From Ilumatobacteraceae bacterium (GTDB lineage Bacteria > Actinomycetota > Acidimicrobiia > Acidimicrobiales > Ilumatobacteraceae): a DNA stretch of 41,728 nucleotides. The stretch is taken from positions 11,586 through 53,313 of the forward strand of contig JALQUZ010000005.1 in NCBI GenBank assembly GCA_023263695.1. Reading direction: 5' to 3'. The notes under the pieces were generated by a model, which was not told where the DNA came from, made no database searches, and worked only from the letters and a program-made list of their open reading frames with translations. Position numbers and translations under genes: made by a program. This document shows, piece after piece, positions 7,475 to 16,103 of the stretch; position 1 is the stretch's first letter; the number at the start of each line of letters is the position of its first letter.

Positions 7475-8152
7475 ATGCCTAGTTCGCCAACGTGGCCTGA
7501 AATTCCACGCAACGCATGTGTAATCATTCCCGTTGGCTCATACGAACAACACGGTCCACACCTACCGCTTGACACTGATACACAAATTGCATCGCACCTG
7601 TGCACGATTGCTGCACAAGACATCGACTACGTCGTTATTGCCCCACCGATATCAATCACCGCAAGTGGCGAGCATGCAGGATTTCCAGGCACCATTTCTA
7701 TTGGCACCGAAGCTCTCGTCACGGTGATCGTGGAGCTAGTTCGGTCATGCGACTGGGCAAGCGGCGTGATCTTGGTGCATGGTCACGGTGGAAACGTAGA
7801 AGCCGTAAAACGAGCAACTGCGTTGTTGCATTCTGAACAGCGCAACATTGCCAATTGGTGGCCAAACGTTCAGGGTGCTGATGCACATGCTGGACACACC
7901 GAGACTTCATTGATGATGGCAATTAATCCGCGCCTTGTTCGCATGGACAAATTAGACATCGGCAATGTGCAACCAATGAGCGAAATACAACATGATCTTC
8001 AAACTCGCGGTGTGCAGGCAGTAAGCCCAAATGGCATTCTTGGTAACGCTCGCACAGCAACTGCGAAACATGGTGAACGGCTGGTCGCAATGCTGGCTGA
8101 AAACCTACGCGCATTCATACATGCCACTTGTCAGCAATGGAACAAGGCGTGA
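7475..8152 (+). CDS. mftE: Mycofactocin peptidase MftE (creatininase family)
   Basis: A 225-residue creatininase-fold metallohydrolase. Metal ligands are visible in GSYEQHGPHLPLDTD (Glu24, His26, Asp35), in VHGHGGN (about 101-107) and in DAHAGHTETS (His138, Glu143). In mycofactocin pathways MftE cuts the modified C-terminal Val-Tyr unit from MftA, releasing the small intermediate called AHDP. The start ATG is three bases after the upstream DedA-like gene. The end overlaps mftF. HGHGGN replaces the more common HGNGGN, a mild change. The operon context separates it from ordinary creatininases. Confidence 0.9.
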   Translation: MPSSPTWPEIPRNACVIIPVGSYEQHGPHLPLDTDTQIASHLCTIAAQDIDYVVIAPPISITASGEHAGFPGTISIGTEALVTVIVELVRSCDWASGVILVHGHGGNVEAVKRATALLHSEQRNIANWWPNVQGADAHAGHTETSLMMAINPRLVRMDKLDIGNVQPMSEIQHDLQTRGVQAVSPNGILGNARTATAKHGERLVAMLAENLRAFIHATCQQWNKA

Positions 8153-9543
8153 CAAGCGCAGTTCGCTTTATCGCCGATAGTTCGTGGCGTCGTCCGACAA
8201 ATGGAAATGTTGTGCTTGCTGGTTCGCCATTGAAGTTGTTCTCGCTTTCGCAGGCCGGACAAACCATTGCCGAATGCATTGAGCGCGCCCAAACCCTTCC
8301 TGCAGGTCATGAAGTCTTGACCGAACGATTACTTGATGCAGGAGCGATTCACCCCATTCCCAGTACTGGCGATTCTGATCGCTTTGCACTCAATACCGTT
8401 ACTGCTGTTATTCCCGCATACATTCGCACTGCTCAAGAAGCAGAAACGCTGAAGTCACTCGTTGCATCGTGCTCAGCACTGCATGGAGTTGTCGTCGTCG
8501 ATGACTGCTCGCCACATACGCTTCCCGATCTTGGCGCTTCTCGGGTCGTACGTCTTGAAAAGAACAGTGGTCCCGCCGCTGCACGTAACGCGGGCTTCGC
8601 TGCGGTTGATTCTGAATTCATTGCCTATATCGACGTTGATGTGAAGATTTCCTCCGACACCATTTCGACCATGCTGCCCTATTTCGCAGACGACAAAGTT
8701 GCCCTTGTTGCGCCACGAGTGAAATCGCTCACTACTACAACAGTTCTTGGAGAATACGAAATCGCCGCAAGTGTGCTTGACATGGGTGAAACCGAGGCTC
8801 GAGTGCGTTCCGGAACTCGAGTGAGCTACGTGCCATCTGCAATGTGGTTATGCCGAACTGCAGCACTGCGGTCACTTTCTGGTTTCGATGAATCGCTTCG
8901 TTCTGGCGAAGACGTCGACATGGTGTGGCGTCTCAACGCCGCGGGCTGGCGCTGCCGCTATCAACCACAAGCTGAGTGTTCGCATTCGCCTCGCACTACG
9001 TTGCAGAAATTTGTGCAACAACGCATGTCGTACGGAGAATCGGCGGCACCGCTTGCAAAACGACATCCTGGAAAACTTGCGCCTGCAACTTTCAATCTCT
9101 GGCAGGTATCGACATGGCTCTTAGTGCTGTTTGACATGCCATTCATTGCATTGGGAGTAGCACTTGCCGCTGCAGCATCAACAGCAAGGAAGCTGCGAAG
9201 GTTTCCACAATTACGTGATGAGAGTTTCCGCATCGCTCTCCACGGAACATTCAAAAGCGCTCAGTCTGCAGTGAGCGCCATCAATCGTGTGTGGTGGCCA
9301 TTTGCATTAGTTCTTGCATTATTTTCACAACGCCTGCGAGCACTGTTCATCGTTGCAGCACTCGGGCCTGCCGTTTACGAATGGTGGACGAAGCGCCCAC
9401 ATCTTGATGTTTTGCGTTTTGCGCTTATGAAAATATTGGACAACGCCGCTTACGGAGCTGGCGTATGGAAAGGCGTGATTGCTACGCGAACGATCGCGCC
9501 ACTTATTCCTACAGTGAAGAAGTCTGCAAAGAACGAGGAGTGA
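8137..9543 (+). CDS. mftF: Mycofactocin glycosyltransferase MftF
   Basis: About 468 residues. An N-terminal wing (TNGNVVLAGSPLKLFSLS) resembles that of MftF, followed by a GT-A family 2 glycosyltransferase domain beginning at VTAVIPAYIR. The nucleotide-sugar region YIDVDV and the acceptor-side SGEDVDMVWRL motif are present. The last third is hydrophobic, with one or more membrane segments. MftF adds glucose units to the mycofactocin aglycone. The start is uncertain: TTG 8128, ATG 8137 and GTG 8149 are all in frame, and GTG 8149 would give the common GTGA overlap with the mftE stop. The end overlaps the convergent DUF4395 gene by 35 bases. Confidence 0.9.
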   Translation: MEQGVTSAVRFIADSSWRRPTNGNVVLAGSPLKLFSLSQAGQTIAECIERAQTLPAGHEVLTERLLDAGAIHPIPSTGDSDRFALNTVTAVIPAYIRTAQEAETLKSLVASCSALHGVVVVDDCSPHTLPDLGASRVVRLEKNSGPAAARNAGFAAVDSEFIAYIDVDVKISSDTISTMLPYFADDKVALVAPRVKSLTTTTVLGEYEIAASVLDMGETEARVRSGTRVSYVPSAMWLCRTAALRSLSGFDESLRSGEDVDMVWRLNAAGWRCRYQPQAECSHSPRTTLQKFVQQRMSYGESAAPLAKRHPGKLAPATFNLWQVSTWLLVLFDMPFIALGVALAAAASTARKLRRFPQLRDESFRIALHGTFKSAQSAVSAINRVWWPFALVLALFSQRLRALFIVAALGPAVYEWWTKRPHLDVLRFALMKILDNAAYGAGVWKGVIATRTIAPLIPTVKKSAKNEE

Positions 9544-10006
9544 AGTTATTGCATTCCTCACACACTTCTTGAGGAATAACACCAAACTTCATCAAGTATC
9601 CAAAACCGATGCAGCCGAGGCACACGGCGAAAGCACTTTCCAGAAACGCTGCGACAACAAGCGCTGCGATAACGAGTTGTGAAGCACCATGTGCACCAGC
9701 GATGTACAGCGCAGATGCAGTAATGGTGAACGTTGCTCCAACACCTTGAGCAAATCGTTTTGGCGGGCCAGGAACAAATCGATGGTTCAACGACAGTCGT
9801 GGCGTAATCACTTGTGTTGCAATGCGACCAAGTGGGCTAAAGGTTGGGCCAGCGAGCACGCGAGCAATGAATCCGTAGGTCAGCGGAACGAGGATCCAGC
9901 CATTACCAGTGATGGCAAACGTAACGCCCATCAGCACAGCGCCTCCAGCAACAATGCGAGCCGATGTCTCATTTACAGGGTTTGGAAAATTGAATATTTT
10001 CGCCAT
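9509..10006 (-). CDS. DUF4395 membrane protein
   Basis: A 165-residue protein starting MAKIFNFPNPVNE, which matches the beginning of DUF4395 proteins. There are four probable membrane segments at about 20-36, 38-55, 88-108 and 110-140. Two cysteine pairs stand out: CLGC near residue 131 and CEEC near residue 148, with the second in a short hydrophilic tail; they could bind metal or form redox disulfides. The function of the family is not known. The gene overlaps the 3' end of mftF tail to tail by 35 bases, so convergent transcription crosses both ends. The start ATG has a purine-rich stretch directly before it but not at the usual distance. Confidence 0.75.
   Translation of the reverse strand: MAKIFNFPNPVNETSARIVAGGAVLMGVTFAITGNGWILVPLTYGFIARVLAGPTFSPLGRIATQVITPRLSLNHRFVPGPPKRFAQGVGATFTITASALYIAGAHGASQLVIAALVVAAFLESAFAVCLGCIGFGYLMKFGVIPQEVCEECNNFTPRSLQTSSL
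9553..9577. terminator. Hairpin at the mftF/DUF4395 junction
   Basis: ATTCCTCA and TGAGGAAT form perfect 8-base arms around a 9-base loop, starting ten bases after the mftF stop and lying inside the last codons of the DUF4395 gene. It could end the mycofactocin transcript. No T run follows on the plus strand, so factor-independent termination is uncertain. Confidence 0.35.
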
Positions 10007-10031
10007 TCCTTCAGCCTAAAGGCCAATTGTT

Positions 10032-10044
10032 GACTTAACAAGTC
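10032..10044. promoter_or_regulatory. Inverted repeat between DUF4395 and the racemase-like gene
   Basis: GACTT-AAC-AAGTC is a perfect 5-base inverted repeat in the only divergent gap here, 25 bases from the DUF4395 start. TTGTT and AACAA form an overlapping repeat. It is short, so it may be chance. Confidence 0.2.
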
Positions 10045-10066
10045 GGCTTTTAACCAGTTGTCCGCG

Positions 10067-11050
10067 ATGCCCGAAAACGGTCAGATACCGTCAAGTGCAA
10101 TGACTTTGCGCCTCACCGTGAATCGCCAAGCTTGGCTCGATCACGTTCGACTTACCGCTTCCCAGCACGGCACCACCCTGCCCGTGGTGAAGGGCAATGG
10201 ATACGGGTTTGGTCGCCCAATTCTGTTCGAACAGACAGCACATCTTGCCGAGCATGTTGCAGTGGGCACCGTCTATGAAGCCACCGATGTTCCCGCATCG
10301 CTTACTCCTGTTGTACTCACACCTGTTGGCTCACATATTCCACATTCGCTCCCAGCACGTTCAGTACTCACCGTTGGATCACTTGAACACGTTGCATCAC
10401 TTCGTTCTCACCATTGGCAAGGCAGTGTGCTCGTCAAGTTGCAGTCCACTATGCAGCGCTTCGGCGTTTCCGGAGGCGAATTGGCCGCGCTTCGGTCTGC
10501 TTGCGAGCAGGCATCGCTCAATGTTGTTGGCTACTCGATGCACCCACCACTCAACAATGAACGACAAGACCGCAGTGGCGAAGTGTCATGTTGGTTAGAA
10601 CTACTTACCGACAATTTGCCCATGTACGTCAGCCACCTGACTGCTGAGCAAATTGGTTTGTTGCGATCACAATTTCCGAACCGCATATTTGTTTCGCGCA
10701 TCGGAACAGCTTTGTGGTTAGGAGACAAATCCATGATCAAACTGACGGCCGAAGTACTCGATGTTCACCAAGTCGATGGTGGAACAGCTGGTTACCGATC
10801 GACCGCACTTCCTGGAGCCGGACATCTCGTCATTGTCGGTGCAGGATCGGCGCACGGAGTAAGCGAAATTGTGGGAGTAGGAAGTCCGTTTCATTTTGCA
10901 CAGCAACGCATCGCACTTGTTGAACCTCCACATATGCACAGCAGCATGCTGTTCTTTCCTGCAGGTCAGTCAGTTCCGCGCGTCGGCGATCAAGTCGACG
11001 TTCAGCAACCACTCACCCGCGTAAGCGCTGACACCATTTCGTGGGAATAA
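10067..11050 (+). CDS. Alanine-racemase-like PLP protein
   Basis: About 327 residues with a fold-type III PLP barrel followed by a beta domain. The PLP lysine is in VVKGNGYGFG near residue 40, and a TAGYRS segment near position 245 could supply the catalytic tyrosine of alanine racemases. The region that normally reads CMDQ is replaced by HMHSSMLFF, and the protein is shorter than usual Alr (about 370), so the substrate may not be alanine. Starts at TTG 10058, ATG 10067 and ATG 10100 are all possible; none has a clear ribosome site. The stop overlaps the next gene by 10 bases, which suggests a functional link to the membrane protein downstream. Confidence 0.72.
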   Translation: MPENGQIPSSAMTLRLTVNRQAWLDHVRLTASQHGTTLPVVKGNGYGFGRPILFEQTAHLAEHVAVGTVYEATDVPASLTPVVLTPVGSHIPHSLPARSVLTVGSLEHVASLRSHHWQGSVLVKLQSTMQRFGVSGGELAALRSACEQASLNVVGYSMHPPLNNERQDRSGEVSCWLELLTDNLPMYVSHLTAEQIGLLRSQFPNRIFVSRIGTALWLGDKSMIKLTAEVLDVHQVDGGTAGYRSTALPGAGHLVIVGAGSAHGVSEIVGVGSPFHFAQQRIALVEPPHMHSSMLFFPAGQSVPRVGDQVDVQQPLTRVSADTISWE

Positions 11051-12162
11051 CAAGTAACACCATCCGTCCGCCTCGAATACTGAGTTTGGACGTCACTCGC
11101 GCCATAGCTCTCGTTGGCGTGGTGATCATGAACTATCACGCCTACCTCAACACAGACAAGGCGTTTTACCCCCAACGCCCTTCGTTTGCCGAACGAATAT
11201 TTAATCCATTATCTGGAATTCTGACCACTCGGTTTGCAGCAACATTTGTACTCGTTGCAGGAATTGGCATTGCGCTTTTGGTTCAATCAGCAGTTCGGTC
11301 GGGCGATAGTGCACTCATCCACACCGCACAAATGAAGTTGGCTCGTCGAGGATTGTTTCTGTATGTCGTTGGCGCGGCTGTGCAGTGGATATGGCCGGGA
11401 ACCATCCTGTTCTATTACGGTGCTTTCTTCTTGATTTCAGCGGTTATTTGCACATGGTCAAACCGCAGTCTTATTGCTGTATCGGCAGTATCTATTGCAC
11501 TTTCCACCGGGCTTTCCGCTTGGCGTGGATACCAGTTCTTTCAGGGGAACTTCACGCAGTGGCTGTCACCCACCCCCAATTCCCCGCGAAATCTTTTGAT
11601 TCGAACGTTTGTGGATTACACGCATCCAGTTTTCCCGTGGATCACTTTCATCTGCGCCGGAATCATTCTGGGGCGCAATATACATCGACTCTCTGAAATA
11701 CGCACCCGCATCATGTTGTGGTCCGGTGTTGCATTGTTTATCACCTTCGTTATTCGTACGTTCATCATGCCAAGTTCAATAACGACTCGATCCAATTATG
11801 TAATGCAACGCGTGCTTTCCACCAACAATGTTGACCATTCAGTTCTTCATGTCACATCAACTGTGTCGGTTGCACTCCTTGCATTCTGCTGTGTTTCACT
11901 CGTTACCGAATTTCAGGGATCGAATCGTGGACTTGAGCTCCTTGCTCGCACAGGACAAATGACTTTGTCGATTTACCTCGCACATGTTTTGGTATTCAAT
12001 CTTGTTGTGCATTGGTTGAACTGGGTGCGGCCAACTGGGCTCGACACTGCACTTGTGCTCAGCCTCGTCTTTTACGTTGTTGCGGTTCCTGTTTCTTCAA
12101 TGTGGCAACGCAAATTTGGCTTAGGACCGTTTGAGCGCGTGTACCGCGCATTTGGCGGATGA
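11041..12162 (+). CDS. Multi-pass membrane protein, DUF418/acyltransferase-like
   Basis: A 373-residue protein with about ten hydrophobic segments. The N-terminus RILSLDVTRAIALVGVVIMNYHAYL matches the start of YeiB/DUF418 and related membrane acyltransferase families in pattern: an Arg-x-x-x-Leu-Asp-x-x-Arg block followed by a first membrane helix. Related proteins transfer acyl groups across or at the membrane, but the donor and acceptor here are unknown. The start is GTG 11041, overlapping the racemase-like gene, and the stop overlaps ung by four bases (ATGA), so it is the middle of a tight three-gene unit. Confidence 0.7.
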   Translation: MGITSNTIRPPRILSLDVTRAIALVGVVIMNYHAYLNTDKAFYPQRPSFAERIFNPLSGILTTRFAATFVLVAGIGIALLVQSAVRSGDSALIHTAQMKLARRGLFLYVVGAAVQWIWPGTILFYYGAFFLISAVICTWSNRSLIAVSAVSIALSTGLSAWRGYQFFQGNFTQWLSPTPNSPRNLLIRTFVDYTHPVFPWITFICAGIILGRNIHRLSEIRTRIMLWSGVALFITFVIRTFIMPSSITTRSNYVMQRVLSTNNVDHSVLHVTSTVSVALLAFCCVSLVTEFQGSNRGLELLARTGQMTLSIYLAHVLVFNLVVHWLNWVRPTGLDTALVLSLVFYVVAVPVSSMWQRKFGLGPFERVYRAFGG

Positions 12163-12824
12163 GCGTTCCAGAATCGTGGCGCGAGGTATTGCGGAACGAA
12201 ACGTCTCAGCCATATTTCACCAAGCTCACTGAATTTGTTGCACGTGAACGAGCTATACATCATGTTTTTCCGTCCGAAGACAAGGTGTTCGCTGCATTGC
12301 AACTCACTGCACCACAAGATGTTCGCGTTGTGATCGTTGGTCAAGACCCGTATCACGGAGCCGGGCAGGCACACGGATTGAGTTTCTCCGTGCAACAAGG
12401 AACGCGCATCCCGCCATCACTCCGAAATATCTATGCAGAATTACACAGCGACCTTGATGTTCCTCTTCCATCGCACGGGAATCTCGAAGCGTGGGCAAAG
12501 CAAGGTGTGCTCTTGTTGAATTCAACTCTCACCGTTCGCGAAGGCGAGGCAGGTTCGCACACGGGGCAAGGATGGGAAACTTTTACCGATGCGATCATTT
12601 CATATCTCGGTTCGCGCCAGGAACACATCGTGTTTTTGTTGTGGGGCGCACACGCTGTTAAGAAATCGTCACTCATCGGTAATCAACACAGCGTGATCAC
12701 TTCCGCACACCCATCTCCACTCTCGGCACATCGCGGATTCTTTGGTTCTCGCCCGTTTTCCCAGGTCAATCGTGCTCTTGCCGATCACAAGCAACCCGAA
12801 ATCAATTGGCAAATTATTTCTTGA
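12159..12824 (+). CDS. ung: Uracil-DNA glycosylase, family 1
   Basis: A 221-residue enzyme with all family 1 motifs: GQDPYHG at 61-67 with catalytic Asp63, the LLLNSTLTV uracil-binding segment at about 118-126, and HPSPLSAHRGFFG with His184 inserting into DNA. It removes uracil from DNA as the first step of base-excision repair. Length is normal. The ATG overlaps the stop of the upstream membrane protein. Confidence 0.96.
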   Translation: MSVPESWREVLRNETSQPYFTKLTEFVARERAIHHVFPSEDKVFAALQLTAPQDVRVVIVGQDPYHGAGQAHGLSFSVQQGTRIPPSLRNIYAELHSDLDVPLPSHGNLEAWAKQGVLLLNSTLTVREGEAGSHTGQGWETFTDAIISYLGSRQEHIVFLLWGAHAVKKSSLIGNQHSVITSAHPSPLSAHRGFFGSRPFSQVNRALADHKQPEINWQIIS

Positions 12825-12853
12825 ATGCCGGCAGGCATCCATACACTCGTGAC

Positions 12854-13144
12854 ATGGTTCTTGAAATTGCTTTTGTTGAAGTGCTGCCAGAAAATCACTT
12901 GGCCTTTGAAGTGGCAGTGATCAAAGCCGTGAAAGAAGTGCTCCCATTGGCTAAAGGATTTATCGACTTTCAATTTCACAAGGGCATTGAACAATCCAAT
13001 ACCTACACCTTTCACATCAATTGGGAAACCCTTGAAGATCACACCATTGGCTTTCGCGAAAGCGACTTATTTGTGAAGTGGCGAGAAACAATTGGCGGTT
13101 ATTTTGCGAAACCACCAATTGTTGAACACTGGAATCCTGCTTAG
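12854..13144 (+). CDS. ABM-fold (antibiotic biosynthesis monooxygenase-like) protein
   Basis: A 96-residue protein with the pattern of dimeric alpha-beta barrel (ABM) proteins: a first strand EIAFVEVLPE, a helix FEVAVIKAVKEVLPLAKGF, a strand YTFHINWETLEDH and an ending WRETIGGYFAKPP-type segment. The family includes heme-degrading enzymes, quinol oxygenases and small stress proteins; no specific catalytic residue can be assigned here. ATG 12854 is preferred, since the longer in-frame extension overlaps the ung end and lacks family similarity. A 37-base gap separates it from the next gene. Confidence 0.7.
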   Translation: MVLEIAFVEVLPENHLAFEVAVIKAVKEVLPLAKGFIDFQFHKGIEQSNTYTFHINWETLEDHTIGFRESDLFVKWRETIGGYFAKPPIVEHWNPA

Positions 13145-13181
13145 TTCTCTTTTTGACAAGACTGACAAGTAGTTTTTAGCC

Positions 13182-13571
13182 ATGGGTTCTATCCGCCGCA
13201 GCGACTTCATTAACTGCAGCGCCGACAAAGTGTGGGCATTCGTCGGCCAACCCGGAAAATTGCACGAATGGTTCCCCATCACCAGCACCCGCATTGAGGG
13301 CAACAAGCGCTGGATCACCCTGGCTGGCGGCATCACCTTTGAAGAGGACATCATCACCCTTGATCACGACTTGCGTCGTTTTCAATACAAAATCGTGAAC
13401 AACCCATTCATCACCTTCCATTTGGGAACGGTTGATGTCATCGCCGACGGACCTAACCGCTGCATGCTCATGTATTCCACAGATATGGAGCCCGAAGTAC
13501 TCGCACTTCCTATCGCTGGAGCAGCGTCCATTGGCATTGCCAAAGTTAAAGAAATGTTTGACGGTAAATAA
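13182..13571 (+). CDS. SRPBCC (polyketide cyclase/dehydrase-like) protein
   Basis: A 129-residue START-like protein. The N-terminus carries the family pattern SDFINCSADKVWAFVGQPG, with a KLHEWFPIT loop after it, and the end has the long closing helix (AGAASIGIAKVKEMFDG). The fold holds a hydrophobic pocket for lipids, sterols or aromatic compounds. No catalytic residues are evident and the ligand is unknown. Its stop (TAA) shares one base with the sulfatase ATG, so the two are translationally coupled. Confidence 0.8.
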   Translation: MGSIRRSDFINCSADKVWAFVGQPGKLHEWFPITSTRIEGNKRWITLAGGITFEEDIITLDHDLRRFQYKIVNNPFITFHLGTVDVIADGPNRCMLMYSTDMEPEVLALPIAGAASIGIAKVKEMFDGK

Positions 13572-15121
13572 TGGGTCGCAAAATTCTGTTCATCACCACC
13601 GATCAACAGCGTTATGACGCACTGGGTTGCAACGGCGGAACCATTGCCCGTACTCCAGTTCTTGACGCGCTCAGTCGCACGGGAATCACCTTTGATCGTG
13701 CACATCCGCAGAACGTGGTGTGTATGCCATCTCGAAGCACCATGCTCACTGGCCAACACGTCAGTACCCACGGTGTGTGGATGAATGGCGTTCCGCTTCC
13801 CGAAGATGCGCCGAGTATTGCCGCCGACTTGCGTGGTGCCGGATACGCAACTGCGCTCATAGGCAAAGCACACTTTGAACCGCTGCTCGATCCATTCTTG
13901 CGATTTACCGAGAACCGTTTAGGTGCGGAGCTCATCAATACCGACAACCCGAACGACCCACATCGTGGCTTTGATCACATGGAACTCGCAACACACGGTG
14001 CTGCAGGTCAGTTGCACTACTCGCAATGGATTCGTGCAAATCATCCTGAAACAGTTGGCAACTATTACAACGTATTGGACCGCGAGCTGCAGGTAAATGC
14101 CGAAGGTGGTGGCGATACAAATGCACCTCAACTAAAAGTAAACCCAATTCCACGTGAGTGGTACCACACCGAATGGGTTGCTCAGCGAACAATTGCATGG
14201 TTGCAATCACTTCCTGAAGATCGAGATTGGTTCTGCTGGATGAGTTTTCCTGACCCGCATCACCCGTGGGATCCACCTGCATCCGAAATGCACCGTGTGA
14301 ATTGGAAAGACCTTGAGTTGCCAGAGGGATACATTGCCGATGCAGCAAAGCGCGAAAAGATAATCGATTCCAAGTTGCGTCATTGGCGCGGATGGTACGA
14401 CGGAACATTCGTGTCGAACTATGAGGCTCCTGCAAAATGGGTACCTGCAACGCTGACCGCCGATCAAGTGCGTGAAGTCAATGCCTACACACACGTAGAA
14501 AACGAACTCATTGACGAAGCCATCGGTTCGGTCCTGAAAGCCATCGAATCACGTGGCTGGGGCAATGATCTCGACGTGCTGTTCACCACCGATCACGGAG
14601 AGTTTCAAGGCGATTTTGGCTTCCTGTTCAAAGGTCCCTACCACGTGGATTCGCTCATGCGTTTGCCACTCATTTGGCGACCAGCACCAAGTTCCAACAT
14701 CGAACCAGCACGAGTATCCGCACCGGTAGGGCTGGTTTCCCTTGCTGCAACGTTTGCGCATATTGCCGGACTCAAACAGCCGAGCTACGTGGAAGCACCG
14801 CGATTGCCACATACTGACATCGACGCGACAACGCTTGGGCACGAGCGCGTGCTTACTGAATGGGACAGCGTGCTGTTTGGAAAAATCGTGCACCTTCGCA
14901 CGATTTGTCGTGACAACTGGGTGTGCACCGCCGCATTGCCTGGAACGATGAACGAAGCGGGTGAAGGCGAACTGTACGACCTCACGCACGACCCACTTCA
15001 ACATGTGAACCTGTGGAGCGATCCACAAGCAAAAGCCATGCGTGAAAGTTTGCTTGCAGACATGTGGGACAACCTGCCAAAGCAAGTGTCTCCGTTGCGC
15101 CACATGGACGCACCTGTTTGA
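13571..15121 (+). CDS. Sulfatase (alkaline phosphatase superfamily)
   Basis: A 516-residue type I sulfatase. The formylglycine signature CMPSRSTMLTG starts at Cys51 with Arg55, and the N-terminal metal ligands lie in TTDQQRYD (Asp11, Gln12). A later TTDHGEFQGDFGF segment holds the second Asp-His metal pair. The DQQRYDALGC beginning resembles choline-sulfatase and related enzymes. It hydrolyses a sulfate ester after conversion of Cys51 to formylglycine by a separate maturase that is not in this window. No signal peptide is visible, so it is probably cytoplasmic. It is coupled to the SRPBCC protein upstream. Confidence 0.88.
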   Translation: MGRKILFITTDQQRYDALGCNGGTIARTPVLDALSRTGITFDRAHPQNVVCMPSRSTMLTGQHVSTHGVWMNGVPLPEDAPSIAADLRGAGYATALIGKAHFEPLLDPFLRFTENRLGAELINTDNPNDPHRGFDHMELATHGAAGQLHYSQWIRANHPETVGNYYNVLDRELQVNAEGGGDTNAPQLKVNPIPREWYHTEWVAQRTIAWLQSLPEDRDWFCWMSFPDPHHPWDPPASEMHRVNWKDLELPEGYIADAAKREKIIDSKLRHWRGWYDGTFVSNYEAPAKWVPATLTADQVREVNAYTHVENELIDEAIGSVLKAIESRGWGNDLDVLFTTDHGEFQGDFGFLFKGPYHVDSLMRLPLIWRPAPSSNIEPARVSAPVGLVSLAATFAHIAGLKQPSYVEAPRLPHTDIDATTLGHERVLTEWDSVLFGKIVHLRTICRDNWVCTAALPGTMNEAGEGELYDLTHDPLQHVNLWSDPQAKAMRESLLADMWDNLPKQVSPLRHMDAPV

Positions 15122-15128
15122 CGCGTAA

Positions 15129-16103
15129 TTAGAGTGCGGGAATTTGCTGCGTGATGCAGTGAATGCCACCGCCGCCGAACGCAAGGATGGCTCCAATATC
15201 TAAGCCAACTACTTGCCTGTCGGGAACAAACTCTGCGATAAGCGCCAACATGTCGTCATCTGCTGCGTGACCACACACAGGCACAATGACTGCGCCGTTT
15301 ACTAAATAGAAATTCAGATACGGAACCTGCACGGTTACTCCGTGCACATCTATGCGCGGAAGCACAGGAACTTCGCGAATGGTTACATCAAATGTTTCAG
15401 CAACTCGGCGATTTTGCGCAAGACGTTCAAAGTCACTTACCGATTTATCATCACACCCTTGCATCACCAGCGTGCGCGGTGCGGTAAAACAAGCGACATT
15501 GTCAACGTGGCCGTCGGTGTCTTCGTCAAGCGACAAACCGTGTGGCAACCACATCACTTCAGTTGCACCAAGTTCGTGCTTCATAGTGGCGGCAATTTGC
15601 TCACGCGACATGTGTGGGTTGCGGTTCGGATTCAATAAGCACTGCTCAGTTGTTGCCAGCAACCCTGTTCCATCAACGGTGATAGAACCACCTTCAAACA
15701 CCATGTCAATATTGCGTACTTCGTGACCCATGAGCTCGGCAAAAGAATGTGCGAGTGCTGCGTCTTTGTCGAATGGAACAAACTTGTTTCCCCAGCCGTT
15801 GAATACCCAGTTGCCAGCGATGCGCTTGTCGCCATCGAAGACGTAGATAGGACCGGTATCACGAAACCACGAATCGTCTAATGGAAGCTCAACGACTTCA
15901 ACCGCATCTCCGCACAGCAAACGAGCGCGTTCAGCGTCTTGCGCATTGGCAATCATGGTTACTGGTTCGAATGCGGAAATGGTTTTCGCTAATGCCGCAT
16001 GGGCTAATCGCGCATCACCTATGTGATCGCCATAGAGGTCGTGTCGGGATGGCCAACAAATGACGGTTCGCTCATGAGCAGCGAATTCGCCAGGCATTTT
16101 CAC
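15129..16103 (-). CDS. aguA: Agmatine deiminase
   Basis: A 324-residue guanidino-group-modifying enzyme (five-fold alpha-beta propeller). Motifs include DDSWFRDTGP near residue 81, the FEGGSITVDG segment, the LDEDTDGHVDN catalytic stretch, and the C-terminal GGGGIHCITQQ with catalytic Cys316. The enzyme converts agmatine to N-carbamoylputrescine and ammonia. Its start overlaps the end of the aguB gene by four bases, so the pair forms an operon that completes the route to putrescine. A peptidyl-arginine deiminase role is less likely, since the partner amidase is adjacent. Confidence 0.92.
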   Translation of the reverse strand: MKMPGEFAAHERTVICWPSRHDLYGDHIGDARLAHAALAKTISAFEPVTMIANAQDAERARLLCGDAVEVVELPLDDSWFRDTGPIYVFDGDKRIAGNWVFNGWGNKFVPFDKDAALAHSFAELMGHEVRNIDMVFEGGSITVDGTGLLATTEQCLLNPNRNPHMSREQIAATMKHELGATEVMWLPHGLSLDEDTDGHVDNVACFTAPRTLVMQGCDDKSVSDFERLAQNRRVAETFDVTIREVPVLPRIDVHGVTVQVPYLNFYLVNGAVIVPVCGHAADDDMLALIAEFVPDRQVVGLDIGAILAFGGGGIHCITQQIPAL

